64,000 bases of DNA from JARRKU01 sp963675565 (GTDB lineage: Bacteria > Desulfobacterota > Desulfobacteria > Desulfobacterales > Desulfosarcinaceae), in assembly GCA_963675565.2 (NCBI GenBank), contig CAXXYD010000002.1, positions 806,001 to 870,000 of the forward strand, in the 5' to 3' direction. Each line of letters opens with the position of its first letter. The first letter of the stretch is position 1. Shown in pieces: positions 14,780-23,703 of the stretch. The notes beneath the pieces were generated by a model that saw only the letters and a list, made by a program, of their open reading frames with translations, was not told the DNA's origin and did not search any database. A program made the translations under genes and the position numbers.

Positions 14780-14911
14780 TGGTTCCTCCTAATCCGTTAA
14801 CCTTTTCCTATTGTCCCATCAATAAATCAAATTGTGCCTGTCATCCTATTGCACCACCGGGTGGGCTTTCAAGGGCAAAAGTGGCCGCGGCGGCCGATCA
14901 CCTATTGCTTT

Positions 14912-16978
14912 TCAGGCCAGTTGCCGCTGGGCCAGTTCCGCCAGATCGATGGCCTCCATTTGACCTTCCAGACCGGCCACCTTGATGGCGTCCTCCATAT
15001 TGACCAGGCAGAAGGGGCAGGCTGTGACAATCACATTGGCGCCGGCCTCGGCGGCCATGTTGACCCGCAGGACCCCCATGCGCTGTTCCTCTTCCGGTTC
15101 GTAAAAGAGCATCAGGCCGCCGCCGCCGCAGCAAAAGGAGCGGTCCCGGCAGCGGTTCATATCCACCCGCACCAGGCCCGGAACGGCGTCCAGGACATTG
15201 CGCGGATCGTCGTAGACCGCATTGTGCCGGCCCAGATAACACGGATCATGATAGGTGTAGACCTTGCCCGTGTCCTCCAGGGGCTTGAATTTCAGGTTGC
15301 CTTCGCGCAGCTGGCGCCCGAGAAACTGACTGATGTGTTCCACCGGCGGAATCTCGGTATAGTCGTTTTTCAGGGCATTGAAAGCATGCGGATCGGCGGT
15401 TATGATCCGGGTGGCCCCGCTGGCCAGGATCGCCTCGGTATTTTTTTCGCGAAGGTCCTGAAAGAGCATCTCTTCGCCAAAGCGGCGCACTTCGTGGCCA
15501 CTGTCCTGCTCGGCCTTGCCGAGGATGCCGAAGTCGACGCCGGTGTGGTTCAGCAGTCGGGCCGTGGCCTGGCCGATGGCCTGCATGCGGTCGTCGAAAG
15601 AGGTGATGCTGTCCACGAAGAACAGGGTGTCGGCCGTCTCCTTTTTCCCGTCCAGTATCTTGACCGGCGCCTCTTCGGCCAGATCCTTGATCCAGTCCAC
15701 CCGCTTTTTCTCCAGCTTGCCCCAGGGGTTGCCGCGTTTTTCCAACGCACTAAGGGGCTTTTGCAGGGACTGCGGAACGGTTCCGTCATCCACCATGCCG
15801 CGGCGTAAATCGACGATTTTGTCGATGTATTCGATACCCAGGGGGCACTCCTGTTCACAGGCCCCACAGGTGGTGCAGGACCAGATTTCATCTTCTTCGT
15901 AGGTGGTGCCGATCAGGGGCTTGCCATTGGATGACGCCTTGCCCCACAGGGGATATTTGCTGAATGCCAGGTCCCTTCCCTTGATGGAAATAAACCGGGG
16001 CGACAGCGGACGGCCCACCGCGTTGGCGGGGCAGTTGTCGCTGCAACGTCCACAGTCGGCACAGGAATAGAAATCCAGGATGTGCTTCCAGGTAAAATCT
16101 TCCAGTTGCTTTACGCCGAAAGATTCCAGATCATCCAACTGTTCATCGCTGATGCCGTGGCGCACCGGTTTGATATTGCCCCGGCGCAGGCGCATGAACC
16201 ACACATTGAACAGGGAGGTCACCACATGGAAATGTTTTCCCAGGGGCAAAAAGCAGAGGAAGCTGAAAAAGGTGATTTCGTGAACAAAATAGGAAGCACT
16301 GTGCAGCCACTGCAGGGTTGCGTTTGAACTCGAAGCCAGGAAGGACCCGAACATCCAGGCCAGGGTGCCGGGCGCCAAATACTGCGCATGCATGCCCTTT
16401 TGAAGTTCGGCGGCCACCAGGCTGCCTTCGAAAAGGCCCTCGGACAAAACCAGGGTGCAGATCATGCCCAGCACAAAAACGGCTTCACCGGTATGGGCCT
16501 TGCCGTATTTTGCCGGCACCGCATAGCGCGCCGGCTGAACTAATCCGCGCCGCACCATGGCAATCAGCGCCACGACCAGCACCCAGGTGGCGGCATAGCT
16601 GCGCAGCACGGCATAGATGGAACCCAACTGACCATCCATCCCGGGAATGACAAAACCCGGCCAGACGCCGATAAACGCCATTTCCGTTGACCGCAGCCCC
16701 AGAATTAGGAATCCGGCGAACAGCGGTATATGCAACAGGCCCGCCGCCATATAGCGGGGATGACGGTATTGCAGCAGCCATATTTTGAGCAGCTGCGGCA
16801 CCCGGGCCCCCAGTTGCCCCCACCGGTTGTCTGGAGCGGCTTTGAGCAGCGGCTTGAGCCGGCAGTAGATCATATAGCCGAATAACGCTATGCCCAATAT
16901 CGGAATCAAAGCGTAGACGACAGCCGCCGGTATTGAAAGAAACATCGTCTTTGCTGGGGGAATAAGCGCAGCGTCCAT
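14912..16978 (-). CDS. Membrane Fe-S/CCG oxidoreductase, likely ETF:quinone oxidoreductase
   Basis: A 688-aa protein of the heterodisulfide-reductase-related type. The first ~260 residues are a membrane domain with about six spans (VYALIPILGIALFGYMIYC, IPLFAGFLILGLRS and others), like cytochrome b/NarI-type anchors. Two 4Fe-4S motifs follow (CADCGRCSDNCPAN ~310, CTTCGACEQECPLG ~370), then two CCG-type cysteine-rich domains with CYLGRHNA, CCGGGGGLMLFYEPEE (~625) and CPFCLVNMED. In syntrophs and sulfate reducers such proteins pass electrons from EtfAB to menaquinone. The ATG at 16978 has AAGGAAAGAG upstream; an in-frame ATG at 17017 is less well placed. A TGAATGA palindrome lies 47 bases before the start. 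Confidence 0.9.
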   Translation of the reverse strand: MDAALIPPAKTMFLSIPAAVVYALIPILGIALFGYMIYCRLKPLLKAAPDNRWGQLGARVPQLLKIWLLQYRHPRYMAAGLLHIPLFAGFLILGLRSTEMAFIGVWPGFVIPGMDGQLGSIYAVLRSYAATWVLVVALIAMVRRGLVQPARYAVPAKYGKAHTGEAVFVLGMICTLVLSEGLFEGSLVAAELQKGMHAQYLAPGTLAWMFGSFLASSSNATLQWLHSASYFVHEITFFSFLCFLPLGKHFHVVTSLFNVWFMRLRRGNIKPVRHGISDEQLDDLESFGVKQLEDFTWKHILDFYSCADCGRCSDNCPANAVGRPLSPRFISIKGRDLAFSKYPLWGKASSNGKPLIGTTYEEDEIWSCTTCGACEQECPLGIEYIDKIVDLRRGMVDDGTVPQSLQKPLSALEKRGNPWGKLEKKRVDWIKDLAEEAPVKILDGKKETADTLFFVDSITSFDDRMQAIGQATARLLNHTGVDFGILGKAEQDSGHEVRRFGEEMLFQDLREKNTEAILASGATRIITADPHAFNALKNDYTEIPPVEHISQFLGRQLREGNLKFKPLEDTGKVYTYHDPCYLGRHNAVYDDPRNVLDAVPGLVRVDMNRCRDRSFCCGGGGLMLFYEPEEEQRMGVLRVNMAAEAGANVIVTACPFCLVNMEDAIKVAGLEGQMEAIDLAELAQRQLA

Positions 16979-17024
16979 AATTCTCTTTCCTTCTCCATTA
17001 TAATATGATAGATGCAACCCAAAA

Positions 17025-17042
17025 TGAATGAGTATTCATTCA
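17025..17042. promoter_or_regulatory. Probable TetR operator, copy 1
   Basis: TGAATGA-GTAT-TCATTCA is a perfect 7-4-7 palindrome between the divergent Fe-S oxidoreductase and acyl-CoA synthetase genes. The same half-site occurs at 21637-21654, upstream of the TetR gene of this locus, so the regulator at 21002-21595 is the likely ligand. Confidence 0.7.
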
Positions 17043-17211
17043 GTACCAACCCGGCCTGATCCTGTCAAGGAATTTTTATTGCACCTTAACGCTTTCTCTA
17101 TGGGAAAACAACCCAATGTGTTTCTTGACAAAAACAGCCATAGGGCCGTAAAAACAAGAGAGGGGCCGCACTTGTAACGCAACCGCAATTCCATTCTGCA
17201 AGGAGGTGTGT

Positions 17212-18906
17212 GTGGGGACAACATCGACGAATCCTGAAAAACCGTGGTTAGCCCATTATCAGTCGGGGGTACCCGAACATTTTGATTATGAATCACTGTG
17301 CCTGCCGGCTTTTCTGGAACGTTCCGTCCAACGCTTTCCCGACAAGATGGCCCTGAACTTCCAGGGATTTGAAATCACCTTCAGGCAACTGCAGGATATG
17401 GTGGACCGGTTCGCCACCTGCCTGCATGCATTCGGTGTGCGCCAGGGCGATGCCGTGGCCCTGCTGCTGCCCAATGTCATTCCCTGTGTGGCGGCCTATT
17501 ATGCGGTAATGCGCATCGGCGCCGTTACTGTGATGAACAACCCGCTTTACTCTGACCGTGAACTCAAGCATCAATTCAACGATTCAGGCGCCAAAGTGCT
17601 CATCACCCTGGACTTGCTGGGCAACCGGATGATCGACCTGCGGCCCGAGACCAAAATCAAACAGATCGTTTACACCAGCATTGGCGATTACCTGCCGTTC
17701 CCCAAAAATCTGCTTTTTCCCCTGGTGGCCAAAAAGAAAAAGCTGGCCGCCGCAGTCAAACCGGCCCCGGACGTGTATCGCTGGAAGCCGCTGCTGGCCA
17801 AAACCGCGCCCAATCCGCCCGGCGCCGAGCTCTCTTTCGACGACGTGGCCATGTACCAGTATACCGGCGGCACCACCGGCGTCAGCAAGGGGGTCATGCT
17901 CACCCATGGCAACCTGAGCCAGCAGGTCCAGCAGACAGCCGCCTGGTTTCCCGGCTTCGGTTCCGATGAAATCATGCTGGGCGCACTGCCCTTCTTCCAC
18001 GTATTCGGTCTGACCACAGCCATGAATCTGGCCATCTATTTCGGATGGGGCAACATCCTGGTTCCCAAACCCCAGCCACCGCAACTGCTGGAAGCCATCG
18101 CGAAATACAAACCCACTTTCGCGCCCCTGGTGCCCACCATGTACATCGGCATCCTGCAGGACCCGGAGGTTGAAAAAGTGGATATGACCTCCATTAAAGG
18201 CTGTTTTTCAGGCAGCGCCCCATTGCCGGTGGAGGTCATCAAAGCCTTCGAAAAACGAACGGGGGCCACCATCGTCGAGGGCTACGGTCTGACCGAATCA
18301 TCGCCGGTGACCCACATCAATCCCTATGGAGAGGGCAGCCAGCGCAAAGTCGGCAGCATCGGAGTGCCCATCAGCGACACCGACTGCCGCATTGTAGACC
18401 TCAATGACGGTGTCACCGATATGCCGCCGGGAAAATCCGGAGAACTGCTCGTCAAGGGCCCCCAGGTCATGAAAGGATACTGGAACCGCCCGGAGGCCAC
18501 CGCCGATACCATCACCGACGGCTGGCTGCACACCGGCGATATCGCCACCATGGACGAAGAGGGTTATTTCTATATCGTCGATCGTAAAAAGGATATGATC
18601 ATATCCGGCGGTTACAATATTTATCCCCGTGATATTGAAGAGGTCTTTTTCGAACATCCCAAAGTGTCGGAAGCCACCGCCATCGGCATCCCGCATCCCA
18701 AACGGGGCGAAGCCGTAAAGGTTTTCGCCGTTCTCAAAGAAGGCCAGACGGCCACCGAAAAGGAAATGATCGACTTTTGCGACGGCAAGCTGGCCAAGTA
18801 TAAATGGCCCACCGAAATTGAATTCCGGGATGAATTGCCCAAAACCAACGTGGGAAAGATACTCAAGAAGGACCTGCGGGCCGAAGAACTGAAAAAGAGG
18901 GGGTAA
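17212..18906 (+). CDS. Long-chain acyl-CoA synthetase (AMP-forming)
   Basis: A 564-aa member of the ANL superfamily that activates fatty acids to acyl-CoA, the entry step of beta-oxidation. The P-loop-like AMP motif MYQYTGGTTGVSKGVMLTHG is at ~215, then VEGYGLTESSPVTHINPYGE (~345), GWLHTGDIATMDEEGYFYIV (~440, with the adenine-ribose Asp), DRKKDMIISGGYNIYPRDIE (~460) and the catalytic Lys in ELPKTNVGKILKKDLR (~545). AGGAGG at 17201-17206 fits the GTG at 17212 with 5-base spacing. A GTG at 17206 in the same frame overlaps the ribosome site and is rejected. It is divergent from the Fe-S oxidoreductase gene, with a shared operator between them. Confidence 0.95.
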   Translation: MGTTSTNPEKPWLAHYQSGVPEHFDYESLCLPAFLERSVQRFPDKMALNFQGFEITFRQLQDMVDRFATCLHAFGVRQGDAVALLLPNVIPCVAAYYAVMRIGAVTVMNNPLYSDRELKHQFNDSGAKVLITLDLLGNRMIDLRPETKIKQIVYTSIGDYLPFPKNLLFPLVAKKKKLAAAVKPAPDVYRWKPLLAKTAPNPPGAELSFDDVAMYQYTGGTTGVSKGVMLTHGNLSQQVQQTAAWFPGFGSDEIMLGALPFFHVFGLTTAMNLAIYFGWGNILVPKPQPPQLLEAIAKYKPTFAPLVPTMYIGILQDPEVEKVDMTSIKGCFSGSAPLPVEVIKAFEKRTGATIVEGYGLTESSPVTHINPYGEGSQRKVGSIGVPISDTDCRIVDLNDGVTDMPPGKSGELLVKGPQVMKGYWNRPEATADTITDGWLHTGDIATMDEEGYFYIVDRKKDMIISGGYNIYPRDIEEVFFEHPKVSEATAIGIPHPKRGEAVKVFAVLKEGQTATEKEMIDFCDGKLAKYKWPTEIEFRDELPKTNVGKILKKDLRAEELKKRG

Positions 18907-18933
18907 GGGGCCCGTCTTGACGGATTTTGCATA

Positions 18934-18965
18934 ACGGGGGGGCGGCGCCGGTGCCGCCCCCCCGT
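18934..18965 (+). terminator. Strong GC hairpin, probable terminator
   Basis: ACGGGGGGGCGGC (18934-18946) pairs perfectly with GCCGCCCCCCCGT (18953-18965). It lies 27 bases after the acyl-CoA synthetase stop. Only a weak T-stretch follows (TTGTGTTT), so termination may be partial. Confidence 0.6.
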
Positions 18966-18992
18966 TGTGTTTCCGGCCGGGACGTGTTCTTG

Positions 18993-19058
18993 GGGGACGT
19001 ATATCAGGTTATAAGTTAATCGCTTGAGCGATTAACTTATAACCTGATATACGTCCCC
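18993..19058. repeat. GGGGACGTA palindrome, copy 1
   Basis: A perfect palindrome: 32-base arms (18993-19024 and 19027-19058) around TG. It begins GGGGACGTATATCAGGTTAT, identical to the palindrome at 38043-38080. On its right are further TCCCCG units: TCCCCGATTGCGT occurs at about 19054 and again at 19069, then TCCCCGG twice. It lies between convergent genes. Confidence 0.9.
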
Positions 19059-19124
19059 GATTGCGTCGTCCCCGATTGCGTTGAGTCCCCGGTTAACCCG
19101 ATTCAGCCGTCCCCGGCATTCGGA

Positions 19125-20939
19125 TTATTTGCCGCCGAAGCTCTTGTCGTCGATCTCCACAGCGGCAGCGCAGTTTGCCATGATGGCGTCCATTTTGCCC
19201 ATGGTAACCGGCAGGACCGCCAGAGCGAAAAACTCGGCGCTTTTGATTTGCCCTTCGTAGAAACTCTGGTCTTTCTTCTTGGCGCCGCCTTCCAGGGCGG
19301 TTTTTGCCACCAGGGCGCGCCAGAGCAACATCCAGGCCGCTACGACGTCCCCTGAAGCTTCCATGAAAGGATGGGCAAACGCGAACGCATTGAGCACCTG
19401 GGGCGACATGGCGGTGGCACCCAGCTGCATGGCGACTTCAGCCAGACGGTTCAACGCTTTTTCAAGGGCTTCGGCCAGCACTTTCAAAGATTCGTGCGCT
19501 TTGGCCTGGCCTATGATCTTCTGGATTTCGCCCATGAGATCCATGATGGGCTTGCCCTTGTTGAGGCCCAGTTTCCTGCCCAGCAGATCCATGGCCTGAA
19601 TGCCGTTGGTGCCTTCATAAATCTGGGTAATCCGGCAGTCGCGCACCAGCTGCTCCTGGGGATATTCCTTGATATAGCCATAACCGCCGTACACCTGCAT
19701 TCCCAGGTTGCAGACGTCCGAAGCCCGGTCGCTCACGTATCCCTTGGCAATGGGAATCAGCAGATCGATCATGCCCTGCAGGCGTAATTTTTCCTCTGCA
19801 TCCTCCGACACGTGAATTCGGTCTGTCAGCGAGCAGATGTAATACAACAGGCTGCGCATGCCTTCCACATTGGCCTTCATGGAAATCAGCATGCGGCGAA
19901 CGTCGGGATGCTGGATAATGGGAACGGCAGGCGCATCCGGTTCCATCATCTGCAGCAGGTTGCGGCCCTGAACACGCTCACGGGCATAATTCAATGCATT
20001 GAGATAAGAGTTGCTGGCGCAGGTCATGGCCTGCATGCCCACCAGCAGGCGGGCTTCGTTCATCATCAGGAACATGGCCCGCATGCCTTTGTTCTCTTCG
20101 CCCAGCAGGTAACCGCGACAGCCGTTTTTGCCGCCGAGGGTCAGGGAACAGGTGGCGTTGCCGTGAATCCCCATTTTTTCTTCGATACCGGTGCAGACCA
20201 CATCGTTGGATTCACCCAGGCTGCCGTCTTCGTTCACCCATATTTTGGGAACCAGAAAAAGGGAAATGCCCTTGGTGCCTTCCGGGGCGCCCTCGATGCG
20301 GGCCAGCACCGGATGAATGATATTCTCGCTGAGGTCGTGCTCCCCTGAGGAGATGAAAATCTTGGAGCCGCTGATGGAGTAAGTACCGTCATCGTTTTTC
20401 ACCGCCGAAGTGGTCAGCCGGCCCACGTCCGATCCGGCCTCGGGTTCGGTCAGCAGCATGGTCCCTGTCCATTTCCCGGTGAACATTTTTTTGAGGAAGC
20501 GTTTTTTGATGGCTTCGGTGCCGAAAGCTTCCACCAGAAGCGCGGCCCCGTGAGTCAACCCGGCATACATGGCAAACGCATAGTTGGCGCCGACCAGATA
20601 GTCGCTGCTAGCCATGGCTACGGTCCGCGGCATACCCTGTCCGCCGTATTCGGGATCTTCGGTCAAAGCCAGCCATTCGCCTTCCAGATACATCTCCCAG
20701 GCCCGCCTGTAACATTCCGGCACATGCACCTGGCCGTTGTCGAATGTGCAGCCCGAATCGCCCTCCTGCTGGGTGGGATAAATTTCCTTGATCGCCAGGT
20801 TGCGCGCCTCCGAAACCACCATGTCGATGGTTTTGCGGTTGAAGTCGGCGTACAGTTCGTGTTGGCTCAATGTTTCTACTTCAAATTGCTCGAAAAGGAC
20901 AAAGTCGACATCCCTGCGATCTGCAATTACTTGTGCCAT
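19125..20939 (-). CDS. Acyl-CoA dehydrogenase, long form (604 aa)
   Basis: FAD enzyme that oxidises acyl-CoA to enoyl-CoA and hands electrons to EtfAB. The central domain shows MLLTEPEAGSDVGRL (~160), the GSKIFISSGEHDL substrate/FAD strand (~195) and GIEEKMGIHGNATCSLT (~255). The C-terminal helical domain has GMQVYGGYGYIKEYP (~400) and CRITQIYEGTNGIQAMDLLG (~420), where the Glu in YEGT is the catalytic base. About 140 extra C-terminal residues put it in the ~600-aa class common in sulfate reducers and syntrophs. AGGAAAC precedes the ATG at 20939. It lies 62 bases after tetR on the same strand, so the regulator and enzyme are probably one transcript. Confidence 0.95.
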   Translation of the reverse strand: MAQVIADRRDVDFVLFEQFEVETLSQHELYADFNRKTIDMVVSEARNLAIKEIYPTQQEGDSGCTFDNGQVHVPECYRRAWEMYLEGEWLALTEDPEYGGQGMPRTVAMASSDYLVGANYAFAMYAGLTHGAALLVEAFGTEAIKKRFLKKMFTGKWTGTMLLTEPEAGSDVGRLTTSAVKNDDGTYSISGSKIFISSGEHDLSENIIHPVLARIEGAPEGTKGISLFLVPKIWVNEDGSLGESNDVVCTGIEEKMGIHGNATCSLTLGGKNGCRGYLLGEENKGMRAMFLMMNEARLLVGMQAMTCASNSYLNALNYARERVQGRNLLQMMEPDAPAVPIIQHPDVRRMLISMKANVEGMRSLLYYICSLTDRIHVSEDAEEKLRLQGMIDLLIPIAKGYVSDRASDVCNLGMQVYGGYGYIKEYPQEQLVRDCRITQIYEGTNGIQAMDLLGRKLGLNKGKPIMDLMGEIQKIIGQAKAHESLKVLAEALEKALNRLAEVAMQLGATAMSPQVLNAFAFAHPFMEASGDVVAAWMLLWRALVAKTALEGGAKKKDQSFYEGQIKSAEFFALAVLPVTMGKMDAIMANCAAAVEIDDKSFGGK

Positions 20940-21001
20940 GGTTTCCTCCCTATTATAAGAAATTCATCGCCGGTTCCTGAACACCGGCTGAAATAATTCG
21001 G

Positions 21002-21595
21002 TTATCGGCCTTCAGCAACGCCGATGCCGTTGATAAACAATTCAACGAGCGGGTCTGCCATGCTGACCAGGTCATAGCTCGCCCGGGCGTGAATCCAGGC
21101 GTTGATGACCTCATCCACCGCGCCGATGATAAAACGCATCACCAGCCCCACATAAAGGTTGCGCCGGATATGCCCCTGTTGTTGGCCGATCTCAACCACA
21201 TCCGAAATAATCTCACGATACATCTTGGACATCTCTTTGATGACATCCTGGGCCAACCTTCTGTGCTGGTGAATTTCGGCCTGATAGACAATGGCCATGT
21301 TTATATCCTTCTGGAACTCGGCCAGGTGGGTATGAACCAGATTGCGAAGCTTTTCTTCGGCAGTATCGGCATCATTGACCGCCTGCCGAAAGCGCTCGAA
21401 CACCTGCCGGGTCTTATATTCGTAAAACTGAATCAGGATATCGTCTTTGTTTTTGAAATACAGATAGATGGTTCCATCGGCGACACCGGCCTCCTTGGCA
21501 ATCTGAGCCACAGTGGAATGAAAAAAACCCTGCTCGGCAAAAACTTTTACAGCAGCGTCAAGGATTAGATGGTATTTTTCCGAATTCTGTTTCAT
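21002..21595 (-). CDS. TetR/AcrR-family regulator of the fatty-acid locus
   Basis: A 197-aa repressor-type protein. The N-terminal helix-turn-helix is clear: HSTVAQIAKEAGVADGTIYLYFKNKDDIL (two segments at residues ~25-55). The C-terminal ligand domain is helical (NMAIVYQAEIHQHRRLAQDV, about 100-120), as in FadR-like TetR proteins that respond to acyl-CoA. It sits directly before the acyl-CoA dehydrogenase gene. Its own promoter carries a perfect TGAATGA-ACAC-TCATTCA palindrome 42 bases upstream of the ATG, so autoregulation is likely. The same operator between the Fe-S oxidoreductase and the acyl-CoA synthetase ties these genes into one regulon. The ligand is inferred. Confidence 0.92.
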   Translation of the reverse strand: MKQNSEKYHLILDAAVKVFAEQGFFHSTVAQIAKEAGVADGTIYLYFKNKDDILIQFYEYKTRQVFERFRQAVNDADTAEEKLRNLVHTHLAEFQKDINMAIVYQAEIHQHRRLAQDVIKEMSKMYREIISDVVEIGQQQGHIRRNLYVGLVMRFIIGAVDEVINAWIHARASYDLVSMADPLVELFINGIGVAEGR

Positions 21596-21636
21596 AACTG
21601 ACTGGCCGTATTCTGTTAAGCGTTATCAAAAAAATA

Positions 21637-21654
21637 TGAATGAACACTCATTCA
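21637..21654. promoter_or_regulatory. Probable TetR operator, copy 2
   Basis: TGAATGA-ACAC-TCATTCA is a perfect 7-4-7 palindrome just upstream of the TetR gene (start 21595, - strand). It has the same half-site and spacing as the copy at 17025-17042. Confidence 0.75.
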
Positions 21655-21811
21655 TTTATCAAGGGCCCCTCCCCCTGTCAAGGGAAATTACTCGATGGTT
21701 CCATAGTGCCTCCTTTTTATCCTTTCCCCTTGCGCCAGACAGGTTTAAAATCGATTTGGCGGCAATGGGAACAATCACCGCACAGCGGGCGGAAACCCAT
21801 CCACACCCCAT

Positions 21812-21829
21812 AATGAATGCTTGTTCATT
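21812..21829. promoter_or_regulatory. Degenerate TetR operator, copy 3
   Basis: AATGAA-TGCTTG-TTCATT is symmetric in its outer six bases. It differs from the other two copies at the inner positions. It lies in the 414-base gap between tetR and metV, about 180 bases before metV, so it could bring that operon under partial control. The rest of the gap shows no gene. Confidence 0.45.
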
Positions 21830-22009
21830 TCTTTTAAAAACCCCTGGCGACGGCGCATCCTACCTTTTTATTGACACCTTGATTTTGATCTGATTTAAGT
21901 TTCCTCTTTAGCTTTATGCACTATCTCCAGCACTTTTTTATGGTGGAAAGCGTGTGTGAAACAGCATCCTGATTTGTGGTGTCAGCCCAAATAATAACGG
22001 AGGATTCCC

Positions 22010-22693
22010 ATGATAGTTGCAGAACGAAAGCCTTTCGATGAAATCAAAACCATGGTGCAGGGTTACCAGAAAGTTCTAACCATTGGCTGCGGCACCTGCG
22101 TCGCGGTTTGCCTGGCCGGCGGCGAAAAAGAGGTGGGCGTACTCAACAAAGAGCTTCAACTGGCCCGCAAAATGGCCGGTTCACCCATCACCCTGGGCGC
22201 CCACACTGTGGAACGACAGTGCGACATGGAATTCCTGGAAGAACTGGACAGCATCGTGGACGAATACGATGCCCTTCTTTCAATGGCATGCGGTGCCGGC
22301 GTTCAGTTTCTGGGCGAACGCTTTCCCAACATCCCGGTCTTTCCGGCCGTGGACACCACGTTCATCGGCGCCAACCGCGACGTGGGCTGGTATGAAGAAA
22401 AATGCCGCGCCTGCGGCTCCTGCGTACTGGGCATGACCTCCGGAATCTGCCCGGTGACCATGTGCGCCAAAGGCCTGTTCAACGGCCCTTGCGGGGGCAC
22501 CAACAAGGGCAGCTGCGAAATCCATGCGGACCAGCCCTGTGCCTGGTATCAAATTCACGAGCGCCTGGCCCTGCAGGGACGTCTGGACAATATCCTGGAA
22601 ATCTGTCCTCCCAACGACTGGCGTAACCAGACCCCCCGAACCATCGTCCAACCCGGCTATGAAGAACGCAAGAAGGCCATGGGCGGCAAATAA
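22010..22693 (+). CDS. metV: MetV-like methylene-THF reductase partner (MTHFR_C domain)
   Basis: A 227-aa protein with the zinc- and cluster-binding domain that accompanies MetF in acetogens and sulfate reducers. The N-terminal part carries VLTIGCGTCVAVCLAGGE (~25-42). The C-terminal part has the dense Cys motif KCRACGSCVLGMTSGICPVT (~130) and LFNGPCGGTNKGSCEI (~160). In Moorella-type systems MetV links MetF to a heterodisulfide-reductase-like module in the methyl branch of the Wood-Ljungdahl pathway, and the genes that follow here are of just that kind. GGAGG precedes the ATG at 22010 by 6 bases. It heads an operon of at least four genes. Confidence 0.88.
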   Translation: MIVAERKPFDEIKTMVQGYQKVLTIGCGTCVAVCLAGGEKEVGVLNKELQLARKMAGSPITLGAHTVERQCDMEFLEELDSIVDEYDALLSMACGAGVQFLGERFPNIPVFPAVDTTFIGANRDVGWYEEKCRACGSCVLGMTSGICPVTMCAKGLFNGPCGGTNKGSCEIHADQPCAWYQIHERLALQGRLDNILEICPPNDWRNQTPRTIVQPGYEERKKAMGGK

Positions 22694-22738
22694 CGCCACC
22701 AATGTTAACTTAACTTACAAAAGTTGGAGCATATCGCT

Positions 22739-23662
22739 ATGAAATCTGGAAGCAAGTTGCAGAAAATTCTGGAAGCCGGTCATTTTGCCTTTACCGGAGA
22801 ACTCGGGCCGCCCAGGGGCGCCAACGTCGAACATGTCCGCGAAAAAGCCAAACCACTGGTGGGTAACGTCGATGCGGTCAATATCACCGACAATCAGACC
22901 GCCATGGTGCGCATGGCCAGTTGGGCGGCATCACTGCTCGCCATCGAAGAGGGGCTCGAACCCAACTTCCAAATGACCTGCCGTGACCGCAACCGCCTGG
23001 CCATGCAGTCCGACATTCTGGGTGCCTACGCCTTGGGGATCCGCAACATCCTTTGCCTGTCCGGCGATCACCAGCAGTTTGGCGACCATCCGCAATCCAA
23101 GGGCGTATTCGACATCGACTCCACCCAGCTCATCGGTATGGTCAAAAAAATGCGCGATGAAGGAAAATTCCTGGGCGGAGCGGATATTGACGAGCCACCC
23201 CAGCTATTCATCGGCGCCGCAGCCAATCCTTTTGCAGAGCCTGTCGAATGGCGCGTCCATCGCCTGGCCAAAAAAGTGGCCGCCGGCGCCGATTTTGTTC
23301 AAACCCAATGTATTTTCAATATGGAACGCATGCGCGAGTGGGTGCGCCAGGCCAACGATATGGGCCTGACCGAAAAGGTCTACATCCTGGCCGGCGTCAC
23401 GCCCATGAAGAGCATCGGTATGGCCAAATACATGGCTTCCAAGGTTCCGGGCATGGATGTTCCCGATGAAATCATCAAGCGCCTGCAGGGCGTGGAAAAA
23501 AAGAAGGTCTCCGACGAGGGCATCAAAATCGCCTGCGAGCAAATCGAAGAGTTCAAAGAGATGAAGGGTGTGGCCGGTGTTCACCTGATGGCCATTGAAT
23601 GGGAACACAAGGTTCCCGAAATTGCCGAACGCGCCAAAGTGCTGCCCAGACCGGAAGTATAA
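22739..23662 (+). CDS. metF: 5,10-methylenetetrahydrofolate reductase
   Basis: A 307-aa TIM-barrel enzyme that interconverts methylene- and methyl-tetrahydrofolate. Family features are FAFTGELGPPRGANVEHV (~15), DAVNITDNQTAMVRM (~45), QMTCRDRNRLAMQSDILGAY (~75), NILCLSGDHQQFGDHPQ (~105), KVAAGADFVQTQCIFNMERM (~180) and YILAGVTPMKSIGMAKYMA (~215). The length is that of MetF without the eukaryotic regulatory domain. The ATG at 22739 lies 9 bases after GGAG; an upstream TTG start is less likely. It is 45 bases after metV and 41 bases before the hdrA-like gene. In this setting it could run either in CO2 fixation or in acetyl-CoA oxidation. Confidence 0.95.
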   Translation: MKSGSKLQKILEAGHFAFTGELGPPRGANVEHVREKAKPLVGNVDAVNITDNQTAMVRMASWAASLLAIEEGLEPNFQMTCRDRNRLAMQSDILGAYALGIRNILCLSGDHQQFGDHPQSKGVFDIDSTQLIGMVKKMRDEGKFLGGADIDEPPQLFIGAAANPFAEPVEWRVHRLAKKVAAGADFVQTQCIFNMERMREWVRQANDMGLTEKVYILAGVTPMKSIGMAKYMASKVPGMDVPDEIIKRLQGVEKKKVSDEGIKIACEQIEEFKEMKGVAGVHLMAIEWEHKVPEIAERAKVLPRPEV

Positions 23663-23703
23663 CGCTTTCCGGCGGGCACGCTGCAAAACAAGGAGTGAAC
23701 AAC

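Noticed and set aside
17206..17211. GTG at 17206 as start of the acyl-CoA synthetase
   Set aside because: It overlaps the AGGAGG ribosome site; the GTG at 17212 has correct spacing.
23599..23703. Upstream extension of the hdrA-like gene into metF
   Set aside because: The added residues have no similarity to HdrA, and a well-placed GTG with AAGGAG lies at 23704.
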